Counted from the first letter of the stretch, positions 37,629 through 46,586 are shown. The stretch: 64,000 nt of DNA from Pseudomonadales bacterium (GCA_023300545.1 JALZVT010000002.1:62001-126000), one strand, 5' to 3'. Program-made: numbers and translations. The notes: a model not told the origin generated them from the letters alone.

Positions 37629-39035
37629 ATGACTAACCAGCGATTGCTAAAGAATGCACTGCGCACCCTTGGAGTAGGCTTCGGAATAGGGCTGACCGCT
37701 CCGCTGCTTGCCCTTGAAGACAACACCAACACTCTGCCCAACGCAAAAGCGGGGGAGTGCTACGCCAAGGTAATGGTACCCGCCGAATATCGCGACGAAA
37801 CAACGACGGTTGTAGTTAAGGAAGCCACCCAGAAGGTGGAGATTATTCCAGCCAAGTACAACATCGTCGAAGAGCGTGTGCTGGTAGCCGAAGCCTCCAC
37901 CAAACTGGTGCCGGTTCCCGCCGTTTGGGGCACCGAAAAGCAGGTTCTGGAAATCAGCCCAGCTAGTACCTCCTGGGTAACCAGCACCCTAAACTCCAAG
38001 GTTGCGGTTAACCCCACTGTGTTGCGTGCCGCAGCCGACGGTGGTGTGAACCCGACAACCGCCAAATCTGGCGTGTGCTATCACGAGCACTATCAGGCTC
38101 CAAAATTTGAGAACAAAGCCGAGCGCGTTCTGACCGCACAGGCCTCCAACAAGCTGACCGTGGTTCCAGCCAAGTACAACATGGTGGAAGAACGCGTTCT
38201 GGTTAAGCCGGCCTCTAAAAAGCTGGTCGAAGTTCCCGCTGTGTACGAAACCGTTGAAGAGCGCGTTTTGATCGAACCGGCTAAAACCGAATGGAAGAAA
38301 GGTCGCGGTCTGGTTGAAAAGCTCGACGGCAGCACCGGTGAAATCATGTGCCTAGTTGAAGTACCAGCAAAGTACAAGGTTGTGAAGAAGAGCGTTGTGA
38401 AGAGCCCAGCGTCAACCAAAATTGTGGAAATTCCAGCTGAATATCAGACTGTAAAAGTTCGTAAGCTGGTAGCCGACTCAAAAGAAATTCGCACATCTGT
38501 CCCTGCGAAGTACGAAGAAGTAAACCGCAAAGTCAAAATTTCGGAGGCCAAATACGTTTGGCACCCCGTTCAGACCCCAGGCGAATTTGGCCCCAAAACA
38601 GGCAACGTCATCTGCAAGAAAGATATTCCGGCAAAGAGCAAAACCGTTGTTCGCAAGGTTGTGAAAACTCCTGCAACGTTCACCAAGGTTTCTCTCCCTG
38701 CAAAGTATCAGGTGAAGAAGGTTCGCAAGCTGGTCACCGACTCAAAAGAAGTGCGCACCAAAATTCCTGAAGAAACCAACCAGGTGACCAAACGGGTTCA
38801 GGTTGCAAACTCTCGTTTGGAATGGCGTTCAGTATTGTGCGAAACAAACATGTCTCGCGACGTAATCGCCCAGGTGCAGCAAGCACTGCAAAGCGCGGGC
38901 TTCGATGCCGGCACAGCTGACGGCGTAATCGGACGCCAGACATTGATCGCTGTTGATGCTTACCAACAGCGTAAGGGCCTACCCACTGGCGGCCTGACAA
39001 TGGACACCCTGAAGTCGCTGGGCATTCGCCTCTAA
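37629..39035 (+). CDS. Secreted VPAxY-repeat protein with peptidoglycan-binding domain
   Basis: A 468-residue protein with a signal peptide (about residues 1-29). Residues 44-404 form four super-repeats, each running from one Cys to one Trp: C44-W116, C150-W222, C241-W311 and C329-W399 (70-72 residues apart); a fifth Cys is at 404. Within each, P-A-x-Y motifs recur about every 23 residues (for example 51, 74, 97 and 246, 269, 292), separated by Val/Lys/Glu beta-strand-like stretches such as YNMVEERVLV. Residues 408-468 are a type 1 peptidoglycan-binding domain. It is probably periplasmic or outer-envelope and wall-anchored; function is unknown. The ATG at 37629 has AGGAAAA upstream; a strong terminator follows. 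Confidence 0.85.
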   Translation: MTNQRLLKNALRTLGVGFGIGLTAPLLALEDNTNTLPNAKAGECYAKVMVPAEYRDETTTVVVKEATQKVEIIPAKYNIVEERVLVAEASTKLVPVPAVWGTEKQVLEISPASTSWVTSTLNSKVAVNPTVLRAAADGGVNPTTAKSGVCYHEHYQAPKFENKAERVLTAQASNKLTVVPAKYNMVEERVLVKPASKKLVEVPAVYETVEERVLIEPAKTEWKKGRGLVEKLDGSTGEIMCLVEVPAKYKVVKKSVVKSPASTKIVEIPAEYQTVKVRKLVADSKEIRTSVPAKYEEVNRKVKISEAKYVWHPVQTPGEFGPKTGNVICKKDIPAKSKTVVRKVVKTPATFTKVSLPAKYQVKKVRKLVTDSKEVRTKIPEETNQVTKRVQVANSRLEWRSVLCETNMSRDVIAQVQQALQSAGFDAGTADGVIGRQTLIAVDAYQQRKGLPTGGLTMDTLKSLGIRL

Positions 39036-39068
39036 CAAAGCACTCCACAGGCCCTAACCGGCCTAGAT

Positions 39069-39099
39069 AAAAAAGCCCGCCTCGTGCGGGCTTTTTTTT
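39069..39099 (+). terminator. Strong intrinsic terminator
   Basis: AAAAAAGCCCGC, loop CTCGT, then GCGGGCTTTTTTTT. The GC stem of six pairs is flanked by A and T runs, so it can stop transcription in the plus direction and possibly the reverse. It ends the repeat-protein transcript 34 bp after the stop codon. Confidence 0.92.
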
Positions 39100-39115
39100 A
39101 CCAGGAGTAAGCAGT

Positions 39116-39604
39116 ATGACCCCCGCAGTTGTTGTCGCTACCAAAGCCGGGATAGATTTTCGACTTCACGAATATCAGGCGACGGGAGACGGTGTTGGTC
39201 GCCATTGGGGCCTTGAGGCAGCAGGCGTACTGGGTATCGACAGCAAGAGGGTGTTCAAAACGATTGTTGCACTGATCGACAACCAGTCACTCTGTGTTGC
39301 GCTCGTGCCCGTTGCCTGCGAAGTCAATCTAAAAGCACTGGCGAACGCCGCGGGTGGCAAGAAAGCCGCACTTGCTCCAACAGACCAAGCCCAGCGGAGC
39401 TCCGGCTACGTAACGGGCGGTATCAGCCCGCTGGGTCAACGCCAGCTGCTACCCACGTTCCTAGATATCAGCGCGCTGCAGTTTGAAACAATTTTTGTGA
39501 GCGGCGGAAGGCGGGGGTTGGAGATTGAGTTAAGTGCTGACGATTTATTGCACTTAACCAATGGGCAGGCTGTTGAGGTTAGACGGTCTTTACCAACTCA
39601 TTGA
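39116..39604 (+). CDS. ybaK: Cys-tRNA(Pro)/Cys-tRNA(Cys) deacylase, YbaK family
   Basis: A 162-residue YbaK/EbsC-type editing protein that hydrolyses mischarged aminoacyl-tRNAs, chiefly Cys-tRNA(Pro). The conserved lysine context KRVFKTIVAL and the GGKKAALAPTDQAQRSSGYVTGGISPLG stretch (given only in part by its ends GGKKAA and GGISPLG) are typical. AGGAG lies before the ATG. It follows the repeat protein but is separated from it by a terminator. A hairpin (CGCCAGA-TTT-TCTGGCG, 39614-39630) lies after the stop. Confidence 0.88.
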   Translation: MTPAVVVATKAGIDFRLHEYQATGDGVGRHWGLEAAGVLGIDSKRVFKTIVALIDNQSLCVALVPVACEVNLKALANAAGGKKAALAPTDQAQRSSGYVTGGISPLGQRQLLPTFLDISALQFETIFVSGGRRGLEIELSADDLLHLTNGQAVEVRRSLPTH

Positions 39605-39854
39605 TCGGGCAAGCGCCAGATTTTCTGGCGTTCCCGCATCCAGACTGCCAATTGCTGACACGGGTACCGCGCGCACTCTGAGGTCCGCGTGCTGAGCAAC
39701 TCATTCGGGACAGCATCACACTCGACAGCACCGCCCCGGAAGCACTCTCGAGCGGCACGATCTCTTTGCTAACAGCTCCCCCTAAGCGCGTACCACGACC
39801 TGCCATAGGCACCACGCCAACAACATCAGCCGGATCAATTCTGCGCCTAATCAC
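39605..39854 (-). pseudogene. Remnant of a sugar-nucleotide NTP transferase
   Basis: On the minus strand from the GTG at 39854 the frame reads DPADVVGVVPMAGRGTRLGG and then SKEIVPLE. This is the N-terminal pyrophosphorylase signature (G-x-G-T-R-x then S-K-E) of nucleotidyltransferases such as RmlA, GalU or GlmU. Similarity stops after about 35 residues; the rest of the frame is unrelated Ser/Arg/Cys-rich sequence that runs into the 3' end of ybaK. The gene is therefore truncated, and about 250 residues are missing. It lies 30 bp after the aldehyde dehydrogenase homologue. Confidence 0.5.
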
Positions 39855-39884
39855 AAACGACTGGCGAGCGTTGGTATCTGCTGA

Positions 39885-41345
39885 CTAACACACCAATGCC
39901 TTGCGCAACTGCATCGCCTCAATGCCAGCCAGTATTCCTGATGCACCCAGACCACTGCGACGCAACCCACTCAGGGAGAGGCGCACAGGCAAATGGGACG
40001 GATTCGAATTCGCCACCACCGCTGACGCGTCTAGCGCACCAAACAGCGTCTCTAAAGTCTGGTGTGACTGGGTGAATACGGCAGCCACTAACGCATAAGG
40101 AAGCGCGTTGGCGCGATCGCAAGCTTCGAGCAAATCGCCGCAGGCATACACGCACAAAACCGGTCCAAAACAGGGTTGCGTTGACACCAGCGAATCGATT
40201 GGCGGATTCAACAAAACGGTTGGCGCATAGCACCGCTCGCTCAGCGCTACTCCGCCACACAGCAGGTGCGCACCAGCCGCAACCGCCGCAGTTACCCAGC
40301 TGTGAATACGCTCCACTTCACTGGGTCGAATAAGCGGTCCAACCTTTGTCGACTCGAGCAGCGGATCACCCCAAGGTAAGGCTTGGGCCGCAACGGCAAG
40401 CTCTTGAGCAAACCCCTCTGCCTGTGCCGCGAGCAGGTAGACACGCTGAATCGACAGGCTGTCCTGGCCTGCGCAACAAAACGCCCCATCTAGCAAGGCA
40501 GCCTGAGTTAACGCAACGTCGGCGTCGCTCGATACTATGGCTGGGGTGACGCCACCATGGTCCAGCATGCAGCGAGTACCGGGAGGCAATTGGGAACGCA
40601 GCGACCATCCAAGCGACGCGGCACCAACAAAACACAGCAAAGCAACCCGAGGGTCGCCCATCAAACTCTGAGTCACCTCGTCACTTTGGGTGACGACGCA
40701 CTGACTCCAAACATAAGGCAGCCCTGCTTCATGCAACATGTGTACGAGCCGCAAACAGGACAGCGGCGCATCCGCTGAAGGCTTGATAATAATTGGACAG
40801 CCCGCAGCGACTGCCGCAAACAGGTAGCGCGCCGCGAGTTCAAGTCCGTGGTTTGCTGCCAACACCGCCACCACAACGCCGCCCGGTTCGGTGCGGCCAA
40901 ACACTGTTGGCTCAATAGGCTGCACTGGTGCTTTCAAGTCCGCAGGAAAAGATTTGTCCTGATCACTTTGCAGATGCGCAATAGCAACAGCGGCGCAATC
41001 GATCGATCGCTGTACTTCTCGACGAGCATCAACAATAGGTTTACCGCTTTCACGCGCGCTCTCTATGGCCAGCGTCTCGCGGTTGTCTTTGAGCAGGGTA
41101 GCAACGTTTTCCAAGAGCTCGATTCGTCGAGCAAGCGACAACCACCGATCTTTTTGGCGAAACATGGAGAAAGCCGCAAACAACGCATCCTGCACATGGC
41201 GTTCGCCAGCCACGTCAACCTGGGCAATCTGCGCGCCATCCCAGGCTGCTGTGACGTTTAATTTACTAATGACCTTTTCGTCGCTCGCAGCGAGTAACGG
41301 CCAGCTTGATCGAAGCAAGTCAAAGCTTGGGGCCACGCCCGTCAT
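39885..41345 (-). CDS. Aldehyde dehydrogenase-family protein lacking the catalytic Cys
   Basis: A 486-residue member of the NAD(P)-dependent ALDH superfamily: Rossmann-domain lysine K188 in IIIKPSAD and oxyanion asparagine N165 are kept. The catalytic loop that normally reads G-Q-x-C here reads C-A-G-Q-D-S296, so the nucleophile is Ser. The general-base Glu of L-E-L-G-G is D262 (LDHGG), and the cofactor-binding Glu of E-x-F-G-P is replaced (QPCFGP). Three active-site changes suggest a pseudoenzyme or an altered activity. The ATG at 41345 gives the usual length. The aminotransferase gene is 10 bp upstream and the pair is probably one transcript. Confidence 0.85.
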   Translation of the reverse strand: MTGVAPSFDLLRSSWPLLAASDEKVISKLNVTAAWDGAQIAQVDVAGERHVQDALFAAFSMFRQKDRWLSLARRIELLENVATLLKDNRETLAIESARESGKPIVDARREVQRSIDCAAVAIAHLQSDQDKSFPADLKAPVQPIEPTVFGRTEPGGVVVAVLAANHGLELAARYLFAAVAAGCPIIIKPSADAPLSCLRLVHMLHEAGLPYVWSQCVVTQSDEVTQSLMGDPRVALLCFVGAASLGWSLRSQLPPGTRCMLDHGGVTPAIVSSDADVALTQAALLDGAFCCAGQDSLSIQRVYLLAAQAEGFAQELAVAAQALPWGDPLLESTKVGPLIRPSEVERIHSWVTAAVAAGAHLLCGGVALSERCYAPTVLLNPPIDSLVSTQPCFGPVLCVYACGDLLEACDRANALPYALVAAVFTQSHQTLETLFGALDASAVVANSNPSHLPVRLSLSGLRRSGLGASGILAGIEAMQLRKALVC

Positions 41346-41355
41346 TCTACGTCCA

Positions 41356-42762
41356 CTAGCTGGTTTGCAGTTTTTGCTCGCGCGCCCACTGCGTCGTATC
41401 GTCCAGCGCGCCACGAAACTTGTCGAACATCTCATTAACGTGAGAGTCGTCGATAATAATCGGCGGGCAAAACGCCAAGGAATCACCAAGGTTTCGCACA
41501 ATCAAACCACGCCGCTGGGCCGCGGCGGCGCAATAAGCCCCAACACCCGCAGTCGGAGAAAAGGGCTCACCGGTCTCTTTGTTGGCAACAAGCTCGATAG
41601 CGCCAATCAAGCCTTTGCCCCGCGCTTCACCCACAAGGTCATCGCCGGCAAAACTCTGCAAGCCGGCTTGAAATGGCACAGAGATTTTTGCGGCGTGGGC
41701 ATACAGGTCGCGCTCTTCATAGATTTCGAGCGTGCGTAACGCAACGGCGGCGCAGACAGGGTGACCGCTATAAGTAAAACCATGGCCAAAGTTTCCAAGC
41801 TCACGACTTGCATCGACCAACGTTTCGAACAGAAACTCTGGAACCGTTACCGCTGACATCGGTAGGTAAGCCGAGGAGATGGCTTTGGCAAAACTCATCG
41901 TATCGGGTTTTATACCCATCGCTGTTGCGCCAAAAGGTTCGCCCAAGCGGCCAAAGCCATTAATAACTTCGTCATCGATAAATAGAATATCGTGAGCAGA
42001 TAACAAGCCCTGTACTTTTTCGTAGTAACCCTCTGGAGGCACAATGACACCACCTGCACCAGGCACTGGCTCTGCGATGAACGCAGCAATAGTGTCAGCG
42101 CCCTCCCGGTGAATCATTTTTTCAAGATTGCTGACGAGCCGATTTACAAACTGCGGCTCCGATTCACCGGGTCGGTGCCCACGATAGTAGTGCGGCGCAT
42201 CGGTATGCAAAATACCATCAATTGGTAAATCAAAATGTTTGTGGAACGCTGGCAGTCCGGTAAGGCTACCCGACGCCAGCGTCACCCCGTGATAGCCCCG
42301 GTTACGCGCAATAATTTTCTTCTTTTCTGGCTTGCCTCGCGCGTTGTTGTAATAGCGCATCAGCTTTACTTGTGTGTCGTTCGCGTCAGAACCTGAAAGC
42401 CCAAAAAACGCGCGCGCATTTTCCATCGGCACCATGTTGCAAAGCTTCTCAGCCAGCAACACGCTCGGCTCATTAGTTCTGCCTGCGAATAACTGAGAGT
42501 AGCTGAGCTTACGCATCTGCTCGGTCGCAACTCGAATAAGCTCTTCCTCACCATAGCCAAGAGCGGTGCACCACAACCCTGCCATGCCTTCCAAATACTG
42601 TTTGCCGTTGTCGTCGTAAATGTAGACACCCTCAGCACGGGCAGTAACCGTCGGGCCATTTTCAAGATGCGCCGCGAGATTGGTTGTCGGGTGAAGCACG
42701 TACTCAAGGTCTTTAGCGTGCAGAGAACCTGGTGGAAATTCGTTGTGCAGCAGCTTGGCCAT
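41356..42762 (-). CDS. Class III omega-aminotransferase
   Basis: A 468-residue PLP-dependent fold-type I enzyme. The motif FIDDEVINGFGRLG and the Schiff-base lysine in SFAKAISSAYLPMSAV identify the class III (omega-amino acid or diamine:pyruvate) group. The start, with LHPTTNLAAHLENGP, resembles putrescine/beta-alanine/taurine-pyruvate aminotransferases such as SpuC. These make an aldehyde that a neighbouring ALDH normally oxidises, but the adjacent ALDH homologue lacks its catalytic Cys. The exact substrate cannot be read from sequence. Confidence 0.88.
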   Translation of the reverse strand: MAKLLHNEFPPGSLHAKDLEYVLHPTTNLAAHLENGPTVTARAEGVYIYDDNGKQYLEGMAGLWCTALGYGEEELIRVATEQMRKLSYSQLFAGRTNEPSVLLAEKLCNMVPMENARAFFGLSGSDANDTQVKLMRYYNNARGKPEKKKIIARNRGYHGVTLASGSLTGLPAFHKHFDLPIDGILHTDAPHYYRGHRPGESEPQFVNRLVSNLEKMIHREGADTIAAFIAEPVPGAGGVIVPPEGYYEKVQGLLSAHDILFIDDEVINGFGRLGEPFGATAMGIKPDTMSFAKAISSAYLPMSAVTVPEFLFETLVDASRELGNFGHGFTYSGHPVCAAVALRTLEIYEERDLYAHAAKISVPFQAGLQSFAGDDLVGEARGKGLIGAIELVANKETGEPFSPTAGVGAYCAAAAQRRGLIVRNLGDSLAFCPPIIIDDSHVNEMFDKFRGALDDTTQWAREQKLQTS

Positions 42763-42767
42763 CTTGA

Positions 42768-43601
42768 TTACTCCGCGCTTAACGGCGGGAACAGATCATC
42801 GATGTTCTTCGCCTGCAGGTTAAATTCTTTCATCACTTCATCTGCGTAATCAATGCGGCCGGTTAACTCTTTCGAGTCCCCGTGAACCAATCTCAAACAC
42901 GCCTCAGCCATGTGCTCAACTGGTGTAGTGGCATCGCGATTGCTGTCGTTAATTAGTTTGTGATGCATCACCCCAGGCGTTGCAACCAGGCCCGGCGAAA
43001 TGACATTAACGCCAATGCCGTCACCATAGGTTTCCTGAGCAAGTCCTGTGGTAAAGCGTTCGAGTGCTGCCTTGCACATGCCGTACACCGTGCCGCCACG
43101 ACCAGCGACCGTTTTGTCAGGGTGAATAGCCGCGCCAGATGAGATGTTCAATATACGTCCGTGACTGCGTTCGCGCATACCGGGCAACACACGCTGCGCC
43201 ATATGAAACGGCGCCCATACCTGCACGGCCATCATCAGGTCGTAGTGCTTTTGCCGAAACTCGGCGACCGGCGTGAAGTAGGTAATGGCGGCATTGTTAA
43301 CCAGAATATCGACCGGGCCCAACTGCGCCTCGGCTTGCTCGATTAACGCCTCGGCATCAGCCTGCACCGCGAGATCTGATTTGATGGCAACCGCCTCGCC
43401 ACCAGCGTCAACAATGGCTCGCACGGTATCGTTGATACTGCCCGGCAGGTAATGCTCGCCAGACTCAACAGTGCGCGCAGACACCACCACTCGCGCGCCT
43501 TCCATAGCGTAGCGCTTGGCAATGTACTCACCAATGCCACGACTCGCGCCAGTCACTACAGCCACTTGCCCGGCCAACAGACCCTTATTGTTTATCTGCA
43601 T
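42768..43601 (-). CDS. Short-chain dehydrogenase/reductase
   Basis: A 277-residue classical SDR with the cofactor motif TGASRGIG, NNAAIT, the catalytic Ser in NISSGAAIH and Tyr/Lys in YGMCK. The 30-residue C-terminal tail is longer than usual. The ATG at 43601 is chosen for its ribosome binding site (AGGGG) and family N-terminus over a far upstream start. Five bases separate it from the aminotransferase, so they are co-transcribed. Substrate unknown. Confidence 0.88.
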   Translation of the reverse strand: MQINNKGLLAGQVAVVTGASRGIGEYIAKRYAMEGARVVVSARTVESGEHYLPGSINDTVRAIVDAGGEAVAIKSDLAVQADAEALIEQAEAQLGPVDILVNNAAITYFTPVAEFRQKHYDLMMAVQVWAPFHMAQRVLPGMRERSHGRILNISSGAAIHPDKTVAGRGGTVYGMCKAALERFTTGLAQETYGDGIGVNVISPGLVATPGVMHHKLINDSNRDATTPVEHMAEACLRLVHGDSKELTGRIDYADEVMKEFNLQAKNIDDLFPPLSAE

Positions 43602-43659
43602 CTTTTTCCCCTGCTTAGTGGGCCTTGGTGAGCTTGCTAATGCTGGCCCCGACTTGGGC

Positions 43660-44799
43660 TTAAGACGTGCTCTGATATTCCCAAGTCGGGCGTCTACCAA
43701 GACCACAAAGCACTTCCAAACCAATTGTGCCGGCCCATTGTGCCACTTCGTCCACACCGATATCGGCACCCAGAAACTCGACCCATTCGCCAACACCGGG
43801 TGGCTTCGGCACATCAGTGACATCCACATGCACTACATCCATCGACACCCGACCGATGATCGGTGCACGCGTACCCTGAATGCTGACCTGACCTGTATTC
43901 GACAGCATGCGAGGCAGCCCGTCAGCGTAGCCCAGCCCAACCACCGCGACCTCAGTTTGGCGCTGAGTTACAAAACTGGCGCCATAGCCGACGGCAGTAT
44001 TGGCCGGTATCTGCCGCCGCTGCACAACCTGACCGTGCAGGTGTACAACGGCCTGCATTGGATTACCCGGGATGCGGTTTTGTGGGTGGCCGCCATACAG
44101 CCCGATGCCGGGACGTGACAGATCGCCGTGCCAACGTTCTGGCAACAGGCACCCAGCGGAATTTGCGATTGACGTTGGCAACTGCCCAAGCGCACGCGGC
44201 AATAATTGCCGCGCGGCCGCGAAGCGTTGCAGTTGGATGGCGTTCATAGGGTGTTCGGGGTCATCTGCACAGGCCAGATGGGTCATGACCATGGCCAACT
44301 GATACCCCGACCAATCAACCGCGGCCAGGTCCTCAGGCAAAAACCCAAGACGCTCCATACCGGTATCGATTTGCAGCGTCGCGGGCTGCTCGCGAAAGGG
44401 ATACCACAGCGCTGTCTGCTCGAGATTGTTGAGCACCGGTTCGATGCTGGCCGCAGCCGCTGCAGCCGCTGCGTCAGCACTTGTCAGGCCGCCCAGCAAC
44501 AACACGCGAGGCTCAGCTAGATGACCCCCAAGTTCTGCAAGCAAGCCCTCTGCCCACAGCTGGCGCAACTCAAGCGCCTCGGACAGAGTAGCAACACAGA
44601 ACACGCGGCAGTCGACACCAGCAAGCGCTCTTACGACCGGCGCTATGCCCAAGCCGTAACCGTTGGCTTTCACAACACCCGCGCACTCACCTGCCGAGCG
44701 CTCACGCATCTGCACATAGTTGGCCGCAAGCGCCTGCAAGTTCACCTGAACTCGAGCCGTGTTGACGCCTGCGCCTAGCGACGACCCCTTAGCTGTCAA
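43660..44799 (-). CDS. alr: Alanine racemase
   Basis: A 379-residue PLP enzyme that interconverts L- and D-alanine for peptidoglycan. The PLP lysine is K44 in VVKANGYGLG and the second catalytic residue Tyr lies in VGYGASFV; the substrate motif IGRVSMD is present. A run of nine alanines occurs around residues 109-117. It lies 58 bp upstream of the SDR gene on the same strand. Confidence 0.94.
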   Translation of the reverse strand: MTAKGSSLGAGVNTARVQVNLQALAANYVQMRERSAGECAGVVKANGYGLGIAPVVRALAGVDCRVFCVATLSEALELRQLWAEGLLAELGGHLAEPRVLLLGGLTSADAAAAAAAASIEPVLNNLEQTALWYPFREQPATLQIDTGMERLGFLPEDLAAVDWSGYQLAMVMTHLACADDPEHPMNAIQLQRFAAARQLLPRALGQLPTSIANSAGCLLPERWHGDLSRPGIGLYGGHPQNRIPGNPMQAVVHLHGQVVQRRQIPANTAVGYGASFVTQRQTEVAVVGLGYADGLPRMLSNTGQVSIQGTRAPIIGRVSMDVVHVDVTDVPKPPGVGEWVEFLGADIGVDEVAQWAGTIGLEVLCGLGRRPTWEYQSTS

Positions 44800-44812
44800 A
44801 GGCGCTGCAGAG

Positions 44813-45247
44813 CTAAGTGCCGGCCCGAGTGGGCTGCGCAGCCATAGACGAGCTGATAGACGAGCTATGTGACGCCCCCTGGGGAGTCACTGTAGACGCC
44901 GAAGTGTCGCTAACCACGTCCAGTGTGTGCTCGCGGTCTGATGGAAGGCGGAACAATGCACGCAATACCATCTTCCCTCGGCCGCGCAATGCAGCGAGCC
45001 AACCCCGGTGCTGCCGACGATCGAGCGCCATACCGACTCGGCGGGCACGTGCTTCGAACACCGGATTACGCGTCCTTCGGCGCTCTGTTCGATTACGCCG
45101 GTCGTCCGGAAGGTTGACAGCTTCATTGACCACGATGCCATCGCCCGCATCGAGCGCCTTAAACTGGCCAGTAATTGACTGTTCGTCGATGTCGATTGTA
45201 CGACGTCGCGCAACCGCTTCTGATGATTTGAGTCCTTGCAAAAACAA
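44813..45247 (-). CDS. Hypothetical protein, 144 aa, weak support
   Basis: An open frame of 144 residues on the minus strand ends 13 bp before alr. It is rich in Arg, Asp and Ser (VARRRTIDIDEQSITGQFKA near the N-terminus and a Ser/Thr-rich tail). Codon use looks like that of the neighbours and the spacing suggests an operon with alr. Against it, the only long start is TTG at 45247 with a ribosome binding site too close, and I recognise no family. A plus-strand frame of 175 codons overlaps it and looks less protein-like. Confidence 0.35.
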   Translation of the reverse strand: MFLQGLKSSEAVARRRTIDIDEQSITGQFKALDAGDGIVVNEAVNLPDDRRNRTERRRTRNPVFEARARRVGMALDRRQHRGWLAALRGRGKMVLRALFRLPSDREHTLDVVSDTSASTVTPQGASHSSSISSSMAAQPTRAGT

Positions 45248-45519
45248 CCTCGCGTTCTTTCTTTGTGCTGTTATGTTTCGTCCTTTGATGACACTGCAGC
45301 AGGGGTTTAACGCCTCGTGCTGGCACTCCGACTCTTTTCCTTAAGAACCTATTTCAGCCGCAAACCCTGTTACTCAGAATCCCTTTGAGACCACTGTAAA
45401 CAGAATTTTACAGACTTGTGCAACGCCCACTGTCCTTGATTTTAAGCAGGATGACAAATGCGGTCGTGTCGGAGACCATGGGCGTTCCGTACTCTGCAGC
45501 AGCAACAAGGACTCCCATC
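45248..45519. other. Intergenic region before cysK
   Basis: About 270 bp without a gene. It should hold the cysK promoter. The frame upstream of the cysK ATG is open back to 45418 but lacks a ribosome binding site. No repeat or RNA motif stands out. Confidence 0.35.
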
Positions 45520-46473
45520 ATGCGCTACAACAACATTCTGGAAACAATTGGCAATACACCGATCGTTCGGTTGAACCAACTTGCACCCGAAGGCGTCGAC
45601 ATTCATGTGAAAGTTGAGTCCTTCAACCCCATGGCTTCGGTAAAGGATCGGCTGGCCTATGCCATCATTACCGACGCTCGAAACAGCGGCGCGCTAAAGC
45701 CCGGCCAAACCGTTATTGAAGCAACCTCCGGCAACACGGGTATTGCGTTGGCGATGGTCTGTGCCGCTCTCGGCCATCCCTTTGTCGCCACCATGGCCGA
45801 AACGTTCTCCGTAGAACGCCGCAAAGTCATGCGGGCAATGGGCGCCAAAGTCATTCTGACCCCCGCGGCGGAACGAGGCTCTGGCATGGTAAAACGCGCT
45901 GAAGCGCTCGCCAAAGAGCATGGCTGGTTTTTGAGTCGACAGTTTGAGAACCCAGCAAACCCGGCTTATCACCGCAACACCACCGCGCCGGAAATCTTGC
46001 GTGATTTCGCAGGCGAGCGACTGGACTACTTTGTAACGGGCTGGGGTACTGGCGGCACGTTGACTGGCACTGGCGAAGTTCTAAAAGCAGCACGCCCAGA
46101 TATTCAGATCGTGGCGGTCGAACCCGAAGAGGCCTCGCTGTTGTCGGGAGCCGAGTGGAGCCCCCATAAAATTCAAGGTTGGACACCAGACTTTATCCCA
46201 GGGGTACTCAACAAGGACATTGTCGATCAGCTGGTCACTGTTAGCGGCGATGAAAGCATTCACTGCGCACAGCAGCTCGCAGCGCAGGAGGGTATTTTTG
46301 CGGGTATCTCCGCTGGCGCCACCCTGGCAGCCGGTCTCAACCTCGCGCAGTCTGCTCCCAAAGGCAGCGTGCTGCTGGTAATGCTGCCGGATACTGGAGA
46401 ACGTTATCTATCTACACCACTGTGCGCAGATCTGGAAGAAGGCTCTGACGACGACTGGTTAGCGTCGTTATAA
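45520..46473 (+). CDS. cysK: Cysteine synthase A (O-acetylserine sulfhydrylase)
   Basis: A 317-residue PLP enzyme that makes cysteine from O-acetylserine and sulfide. The Schiff-base lysine is K42 in MASVKDR; the substrate loop TSGNTG and the phosphate loop GTGGTLTGTG are intact. The ATG at 45520 (AAGGA upstream) gives the conserved start MRYNNILETIGNTPIVRL. CysK and CysM are hard to separate on sequence alone; the loops favour CysK. Confidence 0.92.
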   Translation: MRYNNILETIGNTPIVRLNQLAPEGVDIHVKVESFNPMASVKDRLAYAIITDARNSGALKPGQTVIEATSGNTGIALAMVCAALGHPFVATMAETFSVERRKVMRAMGAKVILTPAAERGSGMVKRAEALAKEHGWFLSRQFENPANPAYHRNTTAPEILRDFAGERLDYFVTGWGTGGTLTGTGEVLKAARPDIQIVAVEPEEASLLSGAEWSPHKIQGWTPDFIPGVLNKDIVDQLVTVSGDESIHCAQQLAAQEGIFAGISAGATLAAGLNLAQSAPKGSVLLVMLPDTGERYLSTPLCADLEEGSDDDWLASL

Positions 46474-46586
46474 TCCGTCAGCAAGATAACCAGACATCAG
46501 TGGTTGTCTTATCAGACGCTGTCAGAGGTAAGATGCGTCTGCCAAAACTTCTGACTCACCTCTAGAAAGCGCCTTGCGAGAGCACC

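Noticed and set aside
44817-45344. 175-codon plus-strand frame
   Set aside because: Its composition (Arg/Ser-rich) is typical of an antisense shadow; the opposing frame fits neighbouring codon use better.
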